A stretch of DNA of 23,947 nt from Ilumatobacter sp. (GCA_018666235.1 JABJAB010000076.1:1-23947), one strand, 5' to 3'; positions 15,267 to 22,229 are shown, counted from the first letter of the stretch. Program-made: numbers and translations. Notes: a model not told the origin generated them from the sequence alone.

Positions 15267-16043
15267 TCAGGAACGTTGGCGGGCAGCCTCGAACGCCAAG
15301 ACCGTGGTGGCCATGGCGACGTTGAGTGACTCCGTACGGCCGTGATGCGGAATGGTGACCCACTCGCGGATCGGCCCGGCGGCGTCGTCCCATTCGTCGG
15401 GAAGGCCCGCCGCTTCGTTCCCCATCACGATGGCGACGCGTCCGGTGAGGTCGATGTCGGTATGCGGGTGCACGGTTCGGCCGTCAGTGTCGTGACTGCT
15501 TGAGCCGATCAGCCGGAGGCCTGCAGTTCGCAACTCGTCAAGCTCGGCAACGACCACCGGCACGTTGAACAACGCCCCGGCCGACGAGCGGACGACTTTC
15601 GAGTTGTAGGGGTCGACGCCGCCAGGCGTCAGCACAACCAGGTCAGCGCCAGCGGCTTCAGCCGACCGTAGAATCGTGCCGAGGTTGCCCGGGTCGCTCA
15701 CCCGGTCAAGCGCGACGACCAAGGACGCTGCGAGCAGCCGTTCGTGCACGTCGCCAACCTCGGGCATTCCCACGATGGCAATCGGCGGCTGTGGAGCCGC
15801 GGTGGAGGCAACTCGCTCCAGCACGCCTGATCGAAGCTCGTACACCGAACCAGCGCCGTCGATTGCTGCATCGCTGCCCTCGGGCACGAACTGCGCGTCG
15901 ACGCGCCAACCAGCGCGTACTGCTTCAGCGACGAGAACAGGGCCCTCGACGACGAACACACCTTCGTCGTAACGCGAACTGCGACGCCCCAGGAGGCGTC
16001 GCAGATCTTGAACTCGTGAGTTTTTGTAGTCCAGAGCGCTCAT
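15267..16043 (-). CDS. SpoU/TrmH-family RNA 2'-O-methyltransferase
   Basis: A 258-residue SPOUT methyltransferase that should 2'-O-methylate a nucleotide in 23S rRNA or tRNA. An N-terminal substrate-binding domain (residues ~1-95, with VFVVEGPVLVAEA) precedes the SPOUT core. The three SpoU motifs are visible: NLGTILRSAEAAGADLVVL (motif 1), VAIVMGNEAAGLP (motif 2, SAM knot) and SLNVAMATTVLAFEAAR (motif 3). The gene follows rplT by 19 bp, the position occupied by tsnR in M. tuberculosis, so the substrate is more likely rRNA than tRNA. The exact target nucleotide cannot be told. Confidence 0.92.
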   Translation of the reverse strand: MSALDYKNSRVQDLRRLLGRRSSRYDEGVFVVEGPVLVAEAVRAGWRVDAQFVPEGSDAAIDGAGSVYELRSGVLERVASTAAPQPPIAIVGMPEVGDVHERLLAASLVVALDRVSDPGNLGTILRSAEAAGADLVVLTPGGVDPYNSKVVRSSAGALFNVPVVVAELDELRTAGLRLIGSSSHDTDGRTVHPHTDIDLTGRVAIVMGNEAAGLPDEWDDAAGPIREWVTIPHHGRTESLNVAMATTVLAFEAARQRS

Positions 16044-16062
16044 GTGCTCTGGAAACTACTGG

Positions 16063-16416
16063 TCAGAGAGCTGCCTTCGCGCTTTCGACCAGTTTGGCGA
16101 ACGCTGCGGGCTCGGTGACCGCGAGCTCCGCGAGGATCTTGCGGTCGACTTCGATGCCAGCGGCGTTCATACCGGCGATGAACCGGCTGTAGCTCATGTC
16201 GTGCTGGCGGGTGCCAGCGTTGATCCGCTGGATCCACAGGCGACGCATTTCGCCCTTGCGCGCACGCCGGTCGCGGAAGGCGTAATTGCCCGACCGCATG
16301 ACCTGCTCGTTTGCGGCCCGGAACGAACGGCTCTTATTGCCGTAGTAGCCCTTGGCCTGCTTCAGTACCTTCTTGTGCCGCTTCTTGGACGCGACGCCAC
16401 GTTTCACTCGTGCCAT
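16063..16416 (-). CDS. rplT: 50S ribosomal protein L20
   Basis: 117 residues, the standard L20 length. It has the highly basic N-terminal extension (MARVKRGVASKKRHKKVLKQ), the YYGNKSRSFRAANEQVMRSGNYAFRDRRARKGEMRRLWIQRINA helix, and the globular C-terminal RNA-binding part. An AAGGAAAAG lies just before ATG 16416. It is the third gene of infC-rpmI-rplT, where L20 represses its own operon in E. coli and B. subtilis. Confidence 0.98.
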   Translation of the reverse strand: MARVKRGVASKKRHKKVLKQAKGYYGNKSRSFRAANEQVMRSGNYAFRDRRARKGEMRRLWIQRINAGTRQHDMSYSRFIAGMNAAGIEVDRKILAELAVTEPAAFAKLVESAKAAL

Positions 16417-16432
16417 TGTCTTTTCCTTCTAC

Positions 16433-16630
16433 TCAGCGCTCAGCCAGGAGGCGCTTGATCTTGCGGGCATCGCCCTTGTGAACGTCGGCATCGCGGTCGA
16501 GGCGATGCTTGCGCGAGGACGACTTGCCCTCGAACTTGTGCTGGTTGTTCTGCTGCTCATGGCGCAGCTTTCCGGTGCCAGTCTTCTTGAACCGCTTCGC
16601 GGCGGTCTTCGATGTCTTCATCTTGGGCAT
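16433..16630 (-). CDS. rpmI: 50S ribosomal protein L35
   Basis: 65 residues from ATG 16630 (MPKMKTSKTAAKRFKKTGTG), a basic protein ending in DVHKGDARKIKRLLAER, the usual L35 pattern. An AAGGAG sits 7 nt upstream of the start. The longer open frame upstream is infC in another frame. The gene starts 10 bp after the infC stop. Confidence 0.98.
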   Translation of the reverse strand: MPKMKTSKTAAKRFKKTGTGKLRHEQQNNQHKFEGKSSSRKHRLDRDADVHKGDARKIKRLLAER

Positions 16631-16640
16631 CGAACGCTCC

Positions 16641-17399
16641 TTATTCAGTTGTTTCCGACTCGGCGGTGGCCGTGTCGGCTGCTTCGGCTGCTTCGGCTGC
16701 TTCGACTTCGGCGACCTCTTCGACCTCGACGGCTTCCTCAACCGGGGCGGTTGCCACAGGCTCAGTCGACGCTTCGGTGTCGGTTGGTGTCTCAGTCTCA
16801 GCGGCTGCGCTTGCGGCCTCTGCTTCTTTGGCAGCCTCGGCGGCTGCCTTCTTCATTGCTTCTTGGGCTTGTTTGTCCGGGGACAGCACCATGGTCATGC
16901 TGCGGCCCTCGAATCGAGCTTGGGTGTCGACTTTGGCGGCCGGCCCCACTGACTCAAGCACATCATCGAGAATCTTCGAACCGAGCTCCGGGTGGGCCAT
17001 CTCACGGCCGCGGAATTGCAGCGTGATCTTGACCTTGTGGCCTTCGTCGATGAATCTGATGACGTTGCGTGTCTTGGTGTCGAAGTCGCCCCTGCCGATT
17101 TTCGGCCGGTACTTCACTTCTTTCACCGTGACGTTGGTCGATTTTTTACGAGCCTCTTTGGCCTTTTGGCCCTCCTCGTACTTGAACTTTCCGTAGTCCA
17201 TGATCCGACAAACGGGGGGATTCGCACCAGGTGCGACCTCCACGAGATCGAGATCAAAGCCACGGGCCATTCGCAGCGCTTCGGGAACCGCTTTGATTCC
17301 GAGTTGGTCACCTGTGGGTCCGATGAGTCGGACTTCGCGTGATCGGATGCGGTCGTTGATGCGATGCTGGTCGCCGCGTTGTTCGTTTCGAGGTGCTAT
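16641..17399 (-). CDS. infC: Translation initiation factor IF-3, AUA start, acidic C-terminal tail
   Basis: IF3 binds the 30S subunit, checks the initiator tRNA and prevents subunit joining. The N domain (RINDRIRSREVRLIGPTGDQLGI), the lysine-rich linker (YGKFKYEEGQKAKEARKK) and the C domain (FRGREMAHPELG...RSMTMVLSP) are all clear. There is no ATG or GTG in frame upstream; the open frame begins at a TTG (17456) with an unconserved extension. I place the start at ATA 17399: AGGAG lies 9 nt upstream, and non-AUG starts are a known feature of infC that IF3 itself discriminates against. This gives 252 residues. The last ~70 are a low-complexity Ala/Glu/Thr tail absent from most IF3 proteins. Confidence 0.93.
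   Translation of the reverse strand: MAPRNEQRGDQHRINDRIRSREVRLIGPTGDQLGIKAVPEALRMARGFDLDLVEVAPGANPPVCRIMDYGKFKYEEGQKAKEARKKSTNVTVKEVKYRPKIGRGDFDTKTRNVIRFIDEGHKVKITLQFRGREMAHPELGSKILDDVLESVGPAAKVDTQARFEGRSMTMVLSPDKQAQEAMKKAAAEAAKEAEAASAAAETETPTDTEASTEPVATAPVEEAVEVEEVAEVEAAEAAEAADTATAESETTE
16677..16703. repeat. Tandem 9-bp repeat within the infC tail
   Basis: Three exact copies of GGCTGCTTC (plus-strand reading) in frame with infC encode the EAAEAAEAA part of the acidic tail. Such a run is prone to slippage, so the tail length may vary among strains. Confidence 0.85.
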
Positions 17400-17419
17400 G
17401 AGACTGCTCTCCTGTACAA
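17396..17419 (-). other. Possible 7-codon upstream frame coupled to infC
   Basis: GGGGAGG, 5 nt before a TTG at 17419, could start a frame of seven codons (TTG TAC AGG AGA GCA GTC TCA) whose TAG overlaps the infC ATA as ATAG. The SD-like run lies in the loop of a small hairpin, ATGGG-GAGG-CCCAT (17433-17420). It could couple ribosomes to the weak AUA start, or be chance. Confidence 0.25.
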
Positions 17420-17648
17420 ATGGGCCTCCCCATGTTTTGAATGTGATGGCGCTCAACGCGAAATGTCACGGAGCGGCCAACACAAACACGCCACGGACAT
17501 CTCTCGATGTCGTGCCGTGCACGTGGCTGGTCTCAGCCGGGACCTGGACGCACGGTTGAAGTTTCCGTTGTTCTCGGGAACTCGCGGTCGTGGCCAGGTG
17601 GGAGTTTCCCCCACTTCGCCTCAATTGTTGCTCGGTAGGCTACCGCAC
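17400..17648 (-). promoter_or_regulatory. Long infC leader / infC-DUF1844 intergenic region
   Basis: This 249-bp gap is the longest in the window. A minus-strand TAGCCT (17642-17637) would give infC a leader of ~230 nt, unlike the other first genes here. Visible structures are GTGGGGG-AAA-CTCCCAC (17614-17598, one G:U), GACATC-GAGA-GATGTC (17511-17496, a perfect 6-bp stem with a GNRA loop), and ATGGG-GAGG-CCCAT next to the start (17433-17420). The region is a candidate for L20 or IF3 feedback; I do not recognise a described L20 leader. Confidence 0.4.
17636..17641 (+). promoter_or_regulatory. -10 box of the DUF1844 gene (leaderless start)
   Basis: TAGGCT is followed by ACCGCAC (7 nt) and GTG 17649. 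Read on the other strand the same bases give TAGCCT, a possible -10 for infC, so this may be a bidirectional promoter. Confidence 0.45.
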
Positions 17649-18068
17649 GTGACTGACGAAAGTGCTCCAACGCCAGATTCCGACTCCGACCACACTGCTG
17701 AATTCGCAGATATCAATGAAGGCCTCGCCGGTTTCGGCGCCGAGCCCGAGCTCGATCAAGAGTCCATCGATGCCATGCAAGAAGCACAGCGGGCGATGGA
17801 AGACGCTCGATCACGTCTCGCAGACGTTCCTGCCGAAGTCGTGGTGACGAACCACGTCATGGGCCTGTACGAGTTGGCCGCCATCCACCTGTCGGCCACT
17901 CCCCCTGACCTCGAACAGTCCGTACTGGCCATAGATGCCGTTGCCTGCCTCGTCGACGGTCTCGGCGACCGCCTCGGCGAAGAAGCGCCCACGATGCGCG
18001 ATGCACTCAACAACATCCGCCTCGCCTTCGTGCAGATCAAAGGTGCCGAGCAGCCCTCCAACAGCTGA
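17649..18068 (+). CDS. DUF1844-like conserved protein
   Basis: 139 residues, start GTG 17649, chosen because the conserved part begins well inside the open frame and a TAGGCT lies 7 nt upstream. The N-terminal ~55 residues are acidic and probably disordered. The C-terminal ~80 (VVTNHVMGLYELAAIHLSATPPDLEQSVLAIDAVACLVDGLGDRLGEEAPTM) are helical and match my recollection of DUF1844, a family often encoded next to infC in actinobacteria. Its function is not known; position next to IF3 and ribosomal protein genes hints at a translation-linked role, which is inference. Confidence 0.75.
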   Translation: MTDESAPTPDSDSDHTAEFADINEGLAGFGAEPELDQESIDAMQEAQRAMEDARSRLADVPAEVVVTNHVMGLYELAAIHLSATPPDLEQSVLAIDAVACLVDGLGDRLGEEAPTMRDALNNIRLAFVQIKGAEQPSNS

Positions 18069-18072
18069 ACCC

Positions 18073-18135
18073 CGCCCGAAAAATGATGGAAAATGGGCGT
18101 TGAGCGACGATTTCCCCTCACATTTCGGTCAGGGG
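18073..18135. terminator. Candidate hairpins between convergent DUF1844 and ATL genes
   Basis: Two imperfect inverted repeats lie between and over the facing 3' ends: CGCCC...GGGCG (18073-18099, 17-nt loop) and CCCCT...AGGGG (18114-18135), the second overlapping the end of the ATL gene. Neither has a clear U-run. Confidence 0.3.
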
Positions 18136-18446
18136 TGACGGGCGAAGCGGCCGAGCGGGGCGTCGACCACGCGTGAATTGCGCACGATCACGTCCTCCTC
18201 GGCAAGGATGTCGGCCTGAAGCTGAGGATTACTTGACCTCAGATGACCCGAGGCGTTGACAACGCGCCACCACGGAACGTCGACGTCAGTGTGGCCGACG
18301 ATACGACCGACAAGACGAGACATCTTCGGATACCCAGCGACGTCAGCGACATCGCCGTAAGTGGTCACTTCGCCTTCGTTCAGCGACAGCAGCACCTCGA
18401 GAATCCGACGCTCTCGCTCAGCGCGGAGCGATGCGTCGTCAACCAT
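18129..18446 (-). CDS. Alkyltransferase-like protein (ATL, MGMT-type DNA-binding domain)
   Basis: 105 residues resembling the C-terminal half of O6-alkylguanine alkyltransferases: EGEVTTYGDVADVAGYPKMSRLVGRIVG (25-51) with the base-flipping Tyr30 and arginine-finger Arg44, then VPWWRVVNASG (57-67). The alkyl-acceptor Cys of PCHRV is replaced by Trp59, which defines ATLs: they bind O6-alkylguanine tightly without repairing it and flag it for nucleotide excision repair. The start ATG 18446 is 22 bp after the cold-shock-like gene, so the pair and hisG may be co-transcribed. Confidence 0.88.
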   Translation of the reverse strand: MVDDASLRAERERRILEVLLSLNEGEVTTYGDVADVAGYPKMSRLVGRIVGHTDVDVPWWRVVNASGHLRSSNPQLQADILAEEDVIVRNSRVVDAPLGRFARHP

Positions 18447-18468
18447 CTGAATACCCAAGCAGCCGAAT

Positions 18469-18672
18469 TCAGGACCGGATGCGAGCGGCTTCGTAACGGC
18501 CAAATTTGGCGAGGAGGTCGAACGAGACGGCCGTGCCGACGGCAATCGACCGGCTCCCGTCTGAGATCTCGATGCAGTGGAATGGGTGTTCGGAGCCGTC
18601 CTCGGACGTGATGGTTCCCAGGCCGACCGATTCGTCAAAGGCCGTGACCGTCCCCGTCGAGGTGGTGGTCAC
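18469..18672 (-). CDS. Cold-shock-domain-like small protein
   Basis: 67 residues with the beginning and layout of a CSD protein: STGTVTAFDESVGLGTITSEDG (5-26) in place of the usual GTVKWFN..KGFGFI, then HPFHCIEISDG as the RNP2-like strand and AVGTAVSFDLLAKFGRYEAARI at the end. Several aromatic RNA-contact residues of CspA are missing, so nucleic-acid binding may be altered. The GTG start at 18672 overlaps the hisG stop (GTGA), implying translational coupling to hisG. Confidence 0.75.
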   Translation of the reverse strand: MTTTSTGTVTAFDESVGLGTITSEDGSEHPFHCIEISDGSRSIAVGTAVSFDLLAKFGRYEAARIRS

Positions 18673-19541
18673 GGCACGATCTTGGAAATCGACATCTCGA
18701 GCAAGTCGGTGGCTCCTGCCTCACGCAACGCCGGGATCACCAGGTTGACCGTGCGCTTCTCGATGACTGATTCGACTGCGTACCCTCCACCGGACAGTGG
18801 TGACACCGTGGGCGACTTCATCGACGGCAGGACGGCAAGTACCGCATCGCGATGATCCTCATCGACGTTCAGCTTCAGGAGCACCTTGCCCCTGGCATCA
18901 AGAACGCCGTTGAGCAGGGTCATCACCTGCTCCATTGCCTTGCGCTTCTCCGGATCGGCGAACGCGACCGGATTTGCCACGACTTCGGTATAGCTCGTGA
19001 GAATCGTGTCGATCACCTTGAGACCGGCAGCACGAAGGGCTCGACCGGTTTCGGTGATCTCGACAACACAGTCGGCAATGTCAGGAATCTTGGCCTCGGT
19101 GGCGCCATAGGAAAGTCGAATGTTGGCCTCGACACCCTGCTGCTCGAAGAACTTCTTCGTGATACCGAGGTATTCCGTCTGGACACGCACGCCGTTCGGG
19201 AGGTCCGTCACCGACTCTGCCGCCGAATCGCCCGCCACTGCGACCACCATCCGAATTGGCTTCGAGGTGTTCTTGGAGTACTTCAGTTCTCCGAGGCTCT
19301 CGACAACGCTGCCCGTCTCCTCGACCCAGTCGCGACCGGTGATACCAATATCGAAGAGCCCTTCGGCGACGTACGTCGGAATCTCCTGGGGACGCAAGAT
19401 CCGGACCGACGCGATTCGGGGATCGTCGATCGTCGCTTGATAGTCGACCGATGAGGAACGGTTCACAGGCAGGTCGGCAGCGTCGAACAATTCGAGCGTT
19501 GCCTTTTCGAGTGAACCCTTGGGGAGAACGACATTGAGCAC
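18669..19541 (-). CDS. hisG: ATP phosphoribosyltransferase, long form
   Basis: The first step of histidine synthesis: ATP plus PRPP to phosphoribosyl-ATP. At 290 residues this is the long form with its own C-terminal regulatory HisG_C domain (about 215-285), so no HisZ partner is needed. The N-terminal VVLPKGSLEKATLELF, the SVRILRPQEIPTYVAEGLFDIGITGRDWVEE segment, the PRPP loop region around ADCVVEITETGRALRAAGLKVI and the C-terminal LNGVLDARGKVLLKLNV are all typical. GTG 19541 lies 6 nt after TACCCT, giving a leaderless start. No hisE is adjacent, unlike many actinobacteria. Confidence 0.96.
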   Translation of the reverse strand: MLNVVLPKGSLEKATLELFDAADLPVNRSSSVDYQATIDDPRIASVRILRPQEIPTYVAEGLFDIGITGRDWVEETGSVVESLGELKYSKNTSKPIRMVVAVAGDSAAESVTDLPNGVRVQTEYLGITKKFFEQQGVEANIRLSYGATEAKIPDIADCVVEITETGRALRAAGLKVIDTILTSYTEVVANPVAFADPEKRKAMEQVMTLLNGVLDARGKVLLKLNVDEDHRDAVLAVLPSMKSPTVSPLSGGGYAVESVIEKRTVNLVIPALREAGATDLLEMSISKIVP

Positions 19542-19547
19542 GCCGTG

Positions 19548-19553
19548 AGGGTA
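19548..19553 (-). promoter_or_regulatory. -10 box of hisG (leaderless start)
   Basis: TACCCT on the minus strand, then CACGGC (6 nt), then GTG 19541. The 16-bp direct repeats at 19587-19636 lie just upstream, where an operator could be. Confidence 0.45.
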
Positions 19554-19585
19554 TCGAGACTCCGCCGCTGACGACCTGCGAGTTT

Positions 19586-19651
19586 CAGTGACGCCTGCTC
19601 CCGGCCTCGACGCAACTCAGAGTGACGCCTGCTCCCAACCTGATGTCACTG
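19586..19651. repeat. Direct-repeat element between moaB and hisG
   Basis: AGTGACGCCTGCTCCC occurs twice without mismatch (19587-19602 and 19621-19636, starts 34 bp apart). The unit is framed by an inverted 7-mer, CAGTGAC at 19586-19592 and GTCACTG at 19645-19651. It fills most of the 119-bp gap and could be a hisG operator, a dispersed intergenic repeat or a processed 3' end of the def-fmt-rsmB-moaB transcript. Confidence 0.8.
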
Positions 19652-19660
19652 GGTTTGTGG

Positions 19661-20152
19661 TCAGTGTGAGTTGTCCGTGTCGTGCAACAACCGAAGCGCA
19701 TGCGGCAGCACGTCGAGGATCGCGTCGAGTTGTTCGACACAGCCCTTGGTACTGCCCGGGGTGTTCACGATGATCGCGTTGCCCCGGATACCGGCAACCC
19801 CACGCGAGAGCCGACCGAGCGGGTTGCACAGGCGCATGGCCTCGGCGAGACCGGGAGCTTCGCGTTCGATGACCGCACGCGTGCCTTCCGGTGTCTGGTC
19901 CCGTGGAGCAAAACCCGTGCCGCCTGTCGAGACCACGAGTCCGGCGAAACCATCGGTCAGTTCCGTCAACGCCGCAGCGACGTTGTCCGTGCCATCAGCG
20001 GTGACCCGCTGCTCGACTACGTCAAACCCTGCCACCACGAGATGAGCGGCGAGAGCTGCGCCGCTCTTGTCATCGCGCGTGCCGTGGATGACTCCATCAC
20101 TGCAGGTCAGCACCTTCGCCTGTTGCCGGTCAGCCGCCATCGATGCACTCAT
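19661..20152 (-). CDS. MoaB/MogA-type molybdopterin protein
   Basis: 163 residues of the MoCF-binding fold. VLTCSDGVIHGTRDDKSGAAL at 14-34 contains the SDG/SD loop. The substrate-binding STGGTGFAPRDQTPEGTR and the C-terminal NTPGSTKGCVEQLDAIL are clear family signatures. It adenylylates molybdopterin or assists that step of molybdenum-cofactor synthesis. Whether it is a true MogA or the often inactive MoaB cannot be decided here. The start ATG 20152 overlaps the rsmB stop (ATGA), an unusual neighbour for a cofactor gene. Confidence 0.9.
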   Translation of the reverse strand: MSASMAADRQQAKVLTCSDGVIHGTRDDKSGAALAAHLVVAGFDVVEQRVTADGTDNVAAALTELTDGFAGLVVSTGGTGFAPRDQTPEGTRAVIEREAPGLAEAMRLCNPLGRLSRGVAGIRGNAIIVNTPGSTKGCVEQLDAILDVLPHALRLLHDTDNSH

Positions 20153-21399
20153 GTGACCCGACGGTAGCGAATCAGCACCATTCCGTCAGTGTCTGCATCG
20201 TGCGGCAACACCCGCCACCCGTGCCCGAAACGCCGCCACGTGCCGACTGCAGGTTCACTGGGATCGACTTCGAATCCTGCAGGGGTCGGATGATCGATCG
20301 ACTCCTCAGCCGTCACCGTGCACACGCTGTAGATGAGTCGGCCACCTGGCTTGACCAGCGTCGCGGCCGCAGCGAGCAGCCCACGCTGCAGCACGGCCAA
20401 TTCGGTGATGTCGCTGGCTTCGATACGCCAACGAGCATCTGGACGACGACGCAGCGCGCCAAGTCCCGAGCACGGTGCATCGAGGAGCACCGCGTCGAAT
20501 GAGGCCGGGCGGAATGGCGGCGCAGTCCCGTCGGCGGTGACCACCGGGAGCTCGAGGTCGAGCTTGATGGCGTTCTCGCGGACGAGCTGCACACGGCGGT
20601 GACGCATGTCTGCCGCGATGACGAGCGCACCGTCGTTGGCAATCGCTGTCGCCTTCCCGCCCGGAGCTGCACACACGTCGAGAACGCGCTCGTCGGGGCC
20701 AGCGTCGACCGACGCCGAAACCCACTGCGACGATCGGTCCTGCACGTAGCCATCGGCACGCGCTGTCACCGGGGGCGGCTCGTTCATCCGCTCCATCGCA
20801 GAAATTGCTTCGTCACCGAGTTCGGTCACCAGCCGATCGGCCAGCCAGTTGGGGTAGCTCAGCCGCGATGCGTCAGAAGGCCACGTCATCGACTCGATCG
20901 GCGAGTCGGCAACGCGGCGCAGCACAGCATTGACGAAGCCACGGGTCTTACCCGGCGCGAGTTCCACGGTCTCGCTGACCGCGGCGTGCGCCGGCACCCC
21001 CGCATACGCGAGCTGATACGCACCGAGCCGAAGGAGCGAGCGGGTCGCATCGTCAGGAGGCTGGCTGACAAACCGGTCGATGATCGCATCGCAGGCACGC
21101 CGCATTCGGGTCGAGCCGTAGACGAGCTCGGTGGCAAAGCGCCGATCTTGATCAGACAGATTGGATGCCGCCAGCGTCGGACCGAGCACGAGGTTGGCGT
21201 ACGCCCCGTCGTTCTCGATGCGCTGCAGCACATCAAAGGCCAGTTGGCGAGCTGTCTCGCGCTTCTCGGTGTGTGCACGCGGATCGGTCCGGCCTTTGTC
21301 GTTCCAGTCCGAGTTCTGGAGTGCGGCGCGACGCTGCTTGCGATTCAACGGTTTCGTGTCATCGACGGGAGGCCCCGACGGCGCGGTCCAGTCGCTCAC
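20149..21399 (-). CDS. rsmB: 16S rRNA m5C967 methyltransferase, shortened middle region
   Basis: Transfers a methyl group to C5 of a 16S rRNA cytosine. The start is GTG 21399, overlapping the fmt stop (GTGA), giving 416 residues. Residues 1-50 are a basic, likely disordered extension. About 50-165 are the NusB-like RNA-binding domain. The Rossmann core has VLDVCAAPGGKAT (239-251), DAPCSG with Cys310 and YSVCTVTAEES with the nucleophile Cys360. Between NEPPPVTARA (206-215) and GYVQDRSSQ (217-225) the usual ~50-60 residues of the RRM-like N1 subdomain are missing, with no frame disruption. Confidence 0.92.
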   Translation of the reverse strand: MSDWTAPSGPPVDDTKPLNRKQRRAALQNSDWNDKGRTDPRAHTEKRETARQLAFDVLQRIENDGAYANLVLGPTLAASNLSDQDRRFATELVYGSTRMRRACDAIIDRFVSQPPDDATRSLLRLGAYQLAYAGVPAHAAVSETVELAPGKTRGFVNAVLRRVADSPIESMTWPSDASRLSYPNWLADRLVTELGDEAISAMERMNEPPPVTARADGYVQDRSSQWVSASVDAGPDERVLDVCAAPGGKATAIANDGALVIAADMRHRRVQLVRENAIKLDLELPVVTADGTAPPFRPASFDAVLLDAPCSGLGALRRRPDARWRIEASDITELAVLQRGLLAAAATLVKPGGRLIYSVCTVTAEESIDHPTPAGFEVDPSEPAVGTWRRFGHGWRVLPHDADTDGMVLIRYRRVT

Positions 21400-22229
21400 A
21401 GCGTTCCGAACAATTCGTTGGCAGTTGGTTGCGCGCCGTTGCGCCATGCTGCGAAGTCCATAGGGCCCTTGCCTTCCGGTTGCACTGATGTCGGAACGAG
21501 TACGCCATCCACGAGGTCGGCCGCATGGATCTTCAAGCGCTTGTCGCGGAACGTGGTCCACGCTCCCCCGACTCGAATCAGCCGGTGAACGTGCTCGGCA
21601 GGCTGCGCCCAGTCGATTTCGAAGTCCGGCTTCGCGAACTTCGCGGCGTACAGCGTCTCGCCGTGTTGCGGCTCGGCCGTATCGATCCACTCGGCGAGCG
21701 GTGTGTTCAGCGTCCGCACGAGCAGGTCTGCTGCGATGTCAACCAGCCGAACGCGCAGCTCCGCGGCGGTTGTGTCGTCGGTGATCGGCGTCGTGACGCA
21801 GTTGTACACTCCGCCGGTGTCGAGACCTTCTTCGAGGGCCATGATGCACACGCCGGTCTCGCTGTCGCCTGCGAGGAGCGCTCGCTCGACAGGTGCCGCT
21901 CCGCGCCATCGCGGCAACAGCGAGAAGTGCGCGTTGACCATCGGAATGACCCCAAGGATATGCGGCCTGATCATCCGGCCGTAGGCAACAACGACCCCCA
22001 GCTCTGCACCGTCACGCTCGACGGCCAGGATGACGTCATCCGGATCGTGCGAGACAGGGAGGCCCAATTCAATGGCGGCGGCCTTGACCGGGCTCGGTGA
22101 CAGCGCTCCGCCTCTCCCCCGCTTCTTGTCGACACGTGTGACGACGAGCACGATCTCGTGGCCAGCTGCGTGCAAGGCCTGAAGGGGTGGCACCGCCATC
22201 TCGGGTGTGCCGAGGTAGACGAGCTTCAT
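21396..22229 (-). CDS. fmt: Methionyl-tRNA formyltransferase
   Basis: Formylates Met-tRNAi using 10-formyl-tetrahydrofolate. From ATG 22229 (MKLVYLGTPEMAVPPL) it has 277 residues, somewhat shorter than the usual ~310. The catalytic Asn99 and His101 are in NAHFSLLPRWRGAAP, and Asp137 in GLDTG. The KRGRGGALSPSPVK loop (36-49) is the flexible tRNA-acceptor loop. The C-terminal tRNA-binding domain (from ~200) is compact, which accounts for the shorter length. The gene starts 13 bp after def; the def-fmt pair is a standard arrangement, with Def removing what Fmt adds. Confidence 0.95.
   Translation of the reverse strand: MKLVYLGTPEMAVPPLQALHAAGHEIVLVVTRVDKKRGRGGALSPSPVKAAAIELGLPVSHDPDDVILAVERDGAELGVVVAYGRMIRPHILGVIPMVNAHFSLLPRWRGAAPVERALLAGDSETGVCIMALEEGLDTGGVYNCVTTPITDDTTAAELRVRLVDIAADLLVRTLNTPLAEWIDTAEPQHGETLYAAKFAKPDFEIDWAQPAEHVHRLIRVGGAWTTFRDKRLKIHAADLVDGVLVPTSVQPEGKGPMDFAAWRNGAQPTANELFGTL

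Noticed and set aside
17400..17456. infC start at TTG 17456
   Set aside because: It would add 19 unconserved residues and has no good SD, whereas ATA 17399 has AGGAG at a proper distance.
19586..19651. Direct repeats as a CRISPR array
   Set aside because: There are only two copies with an 18-bp spacer and no cas genes nearby.
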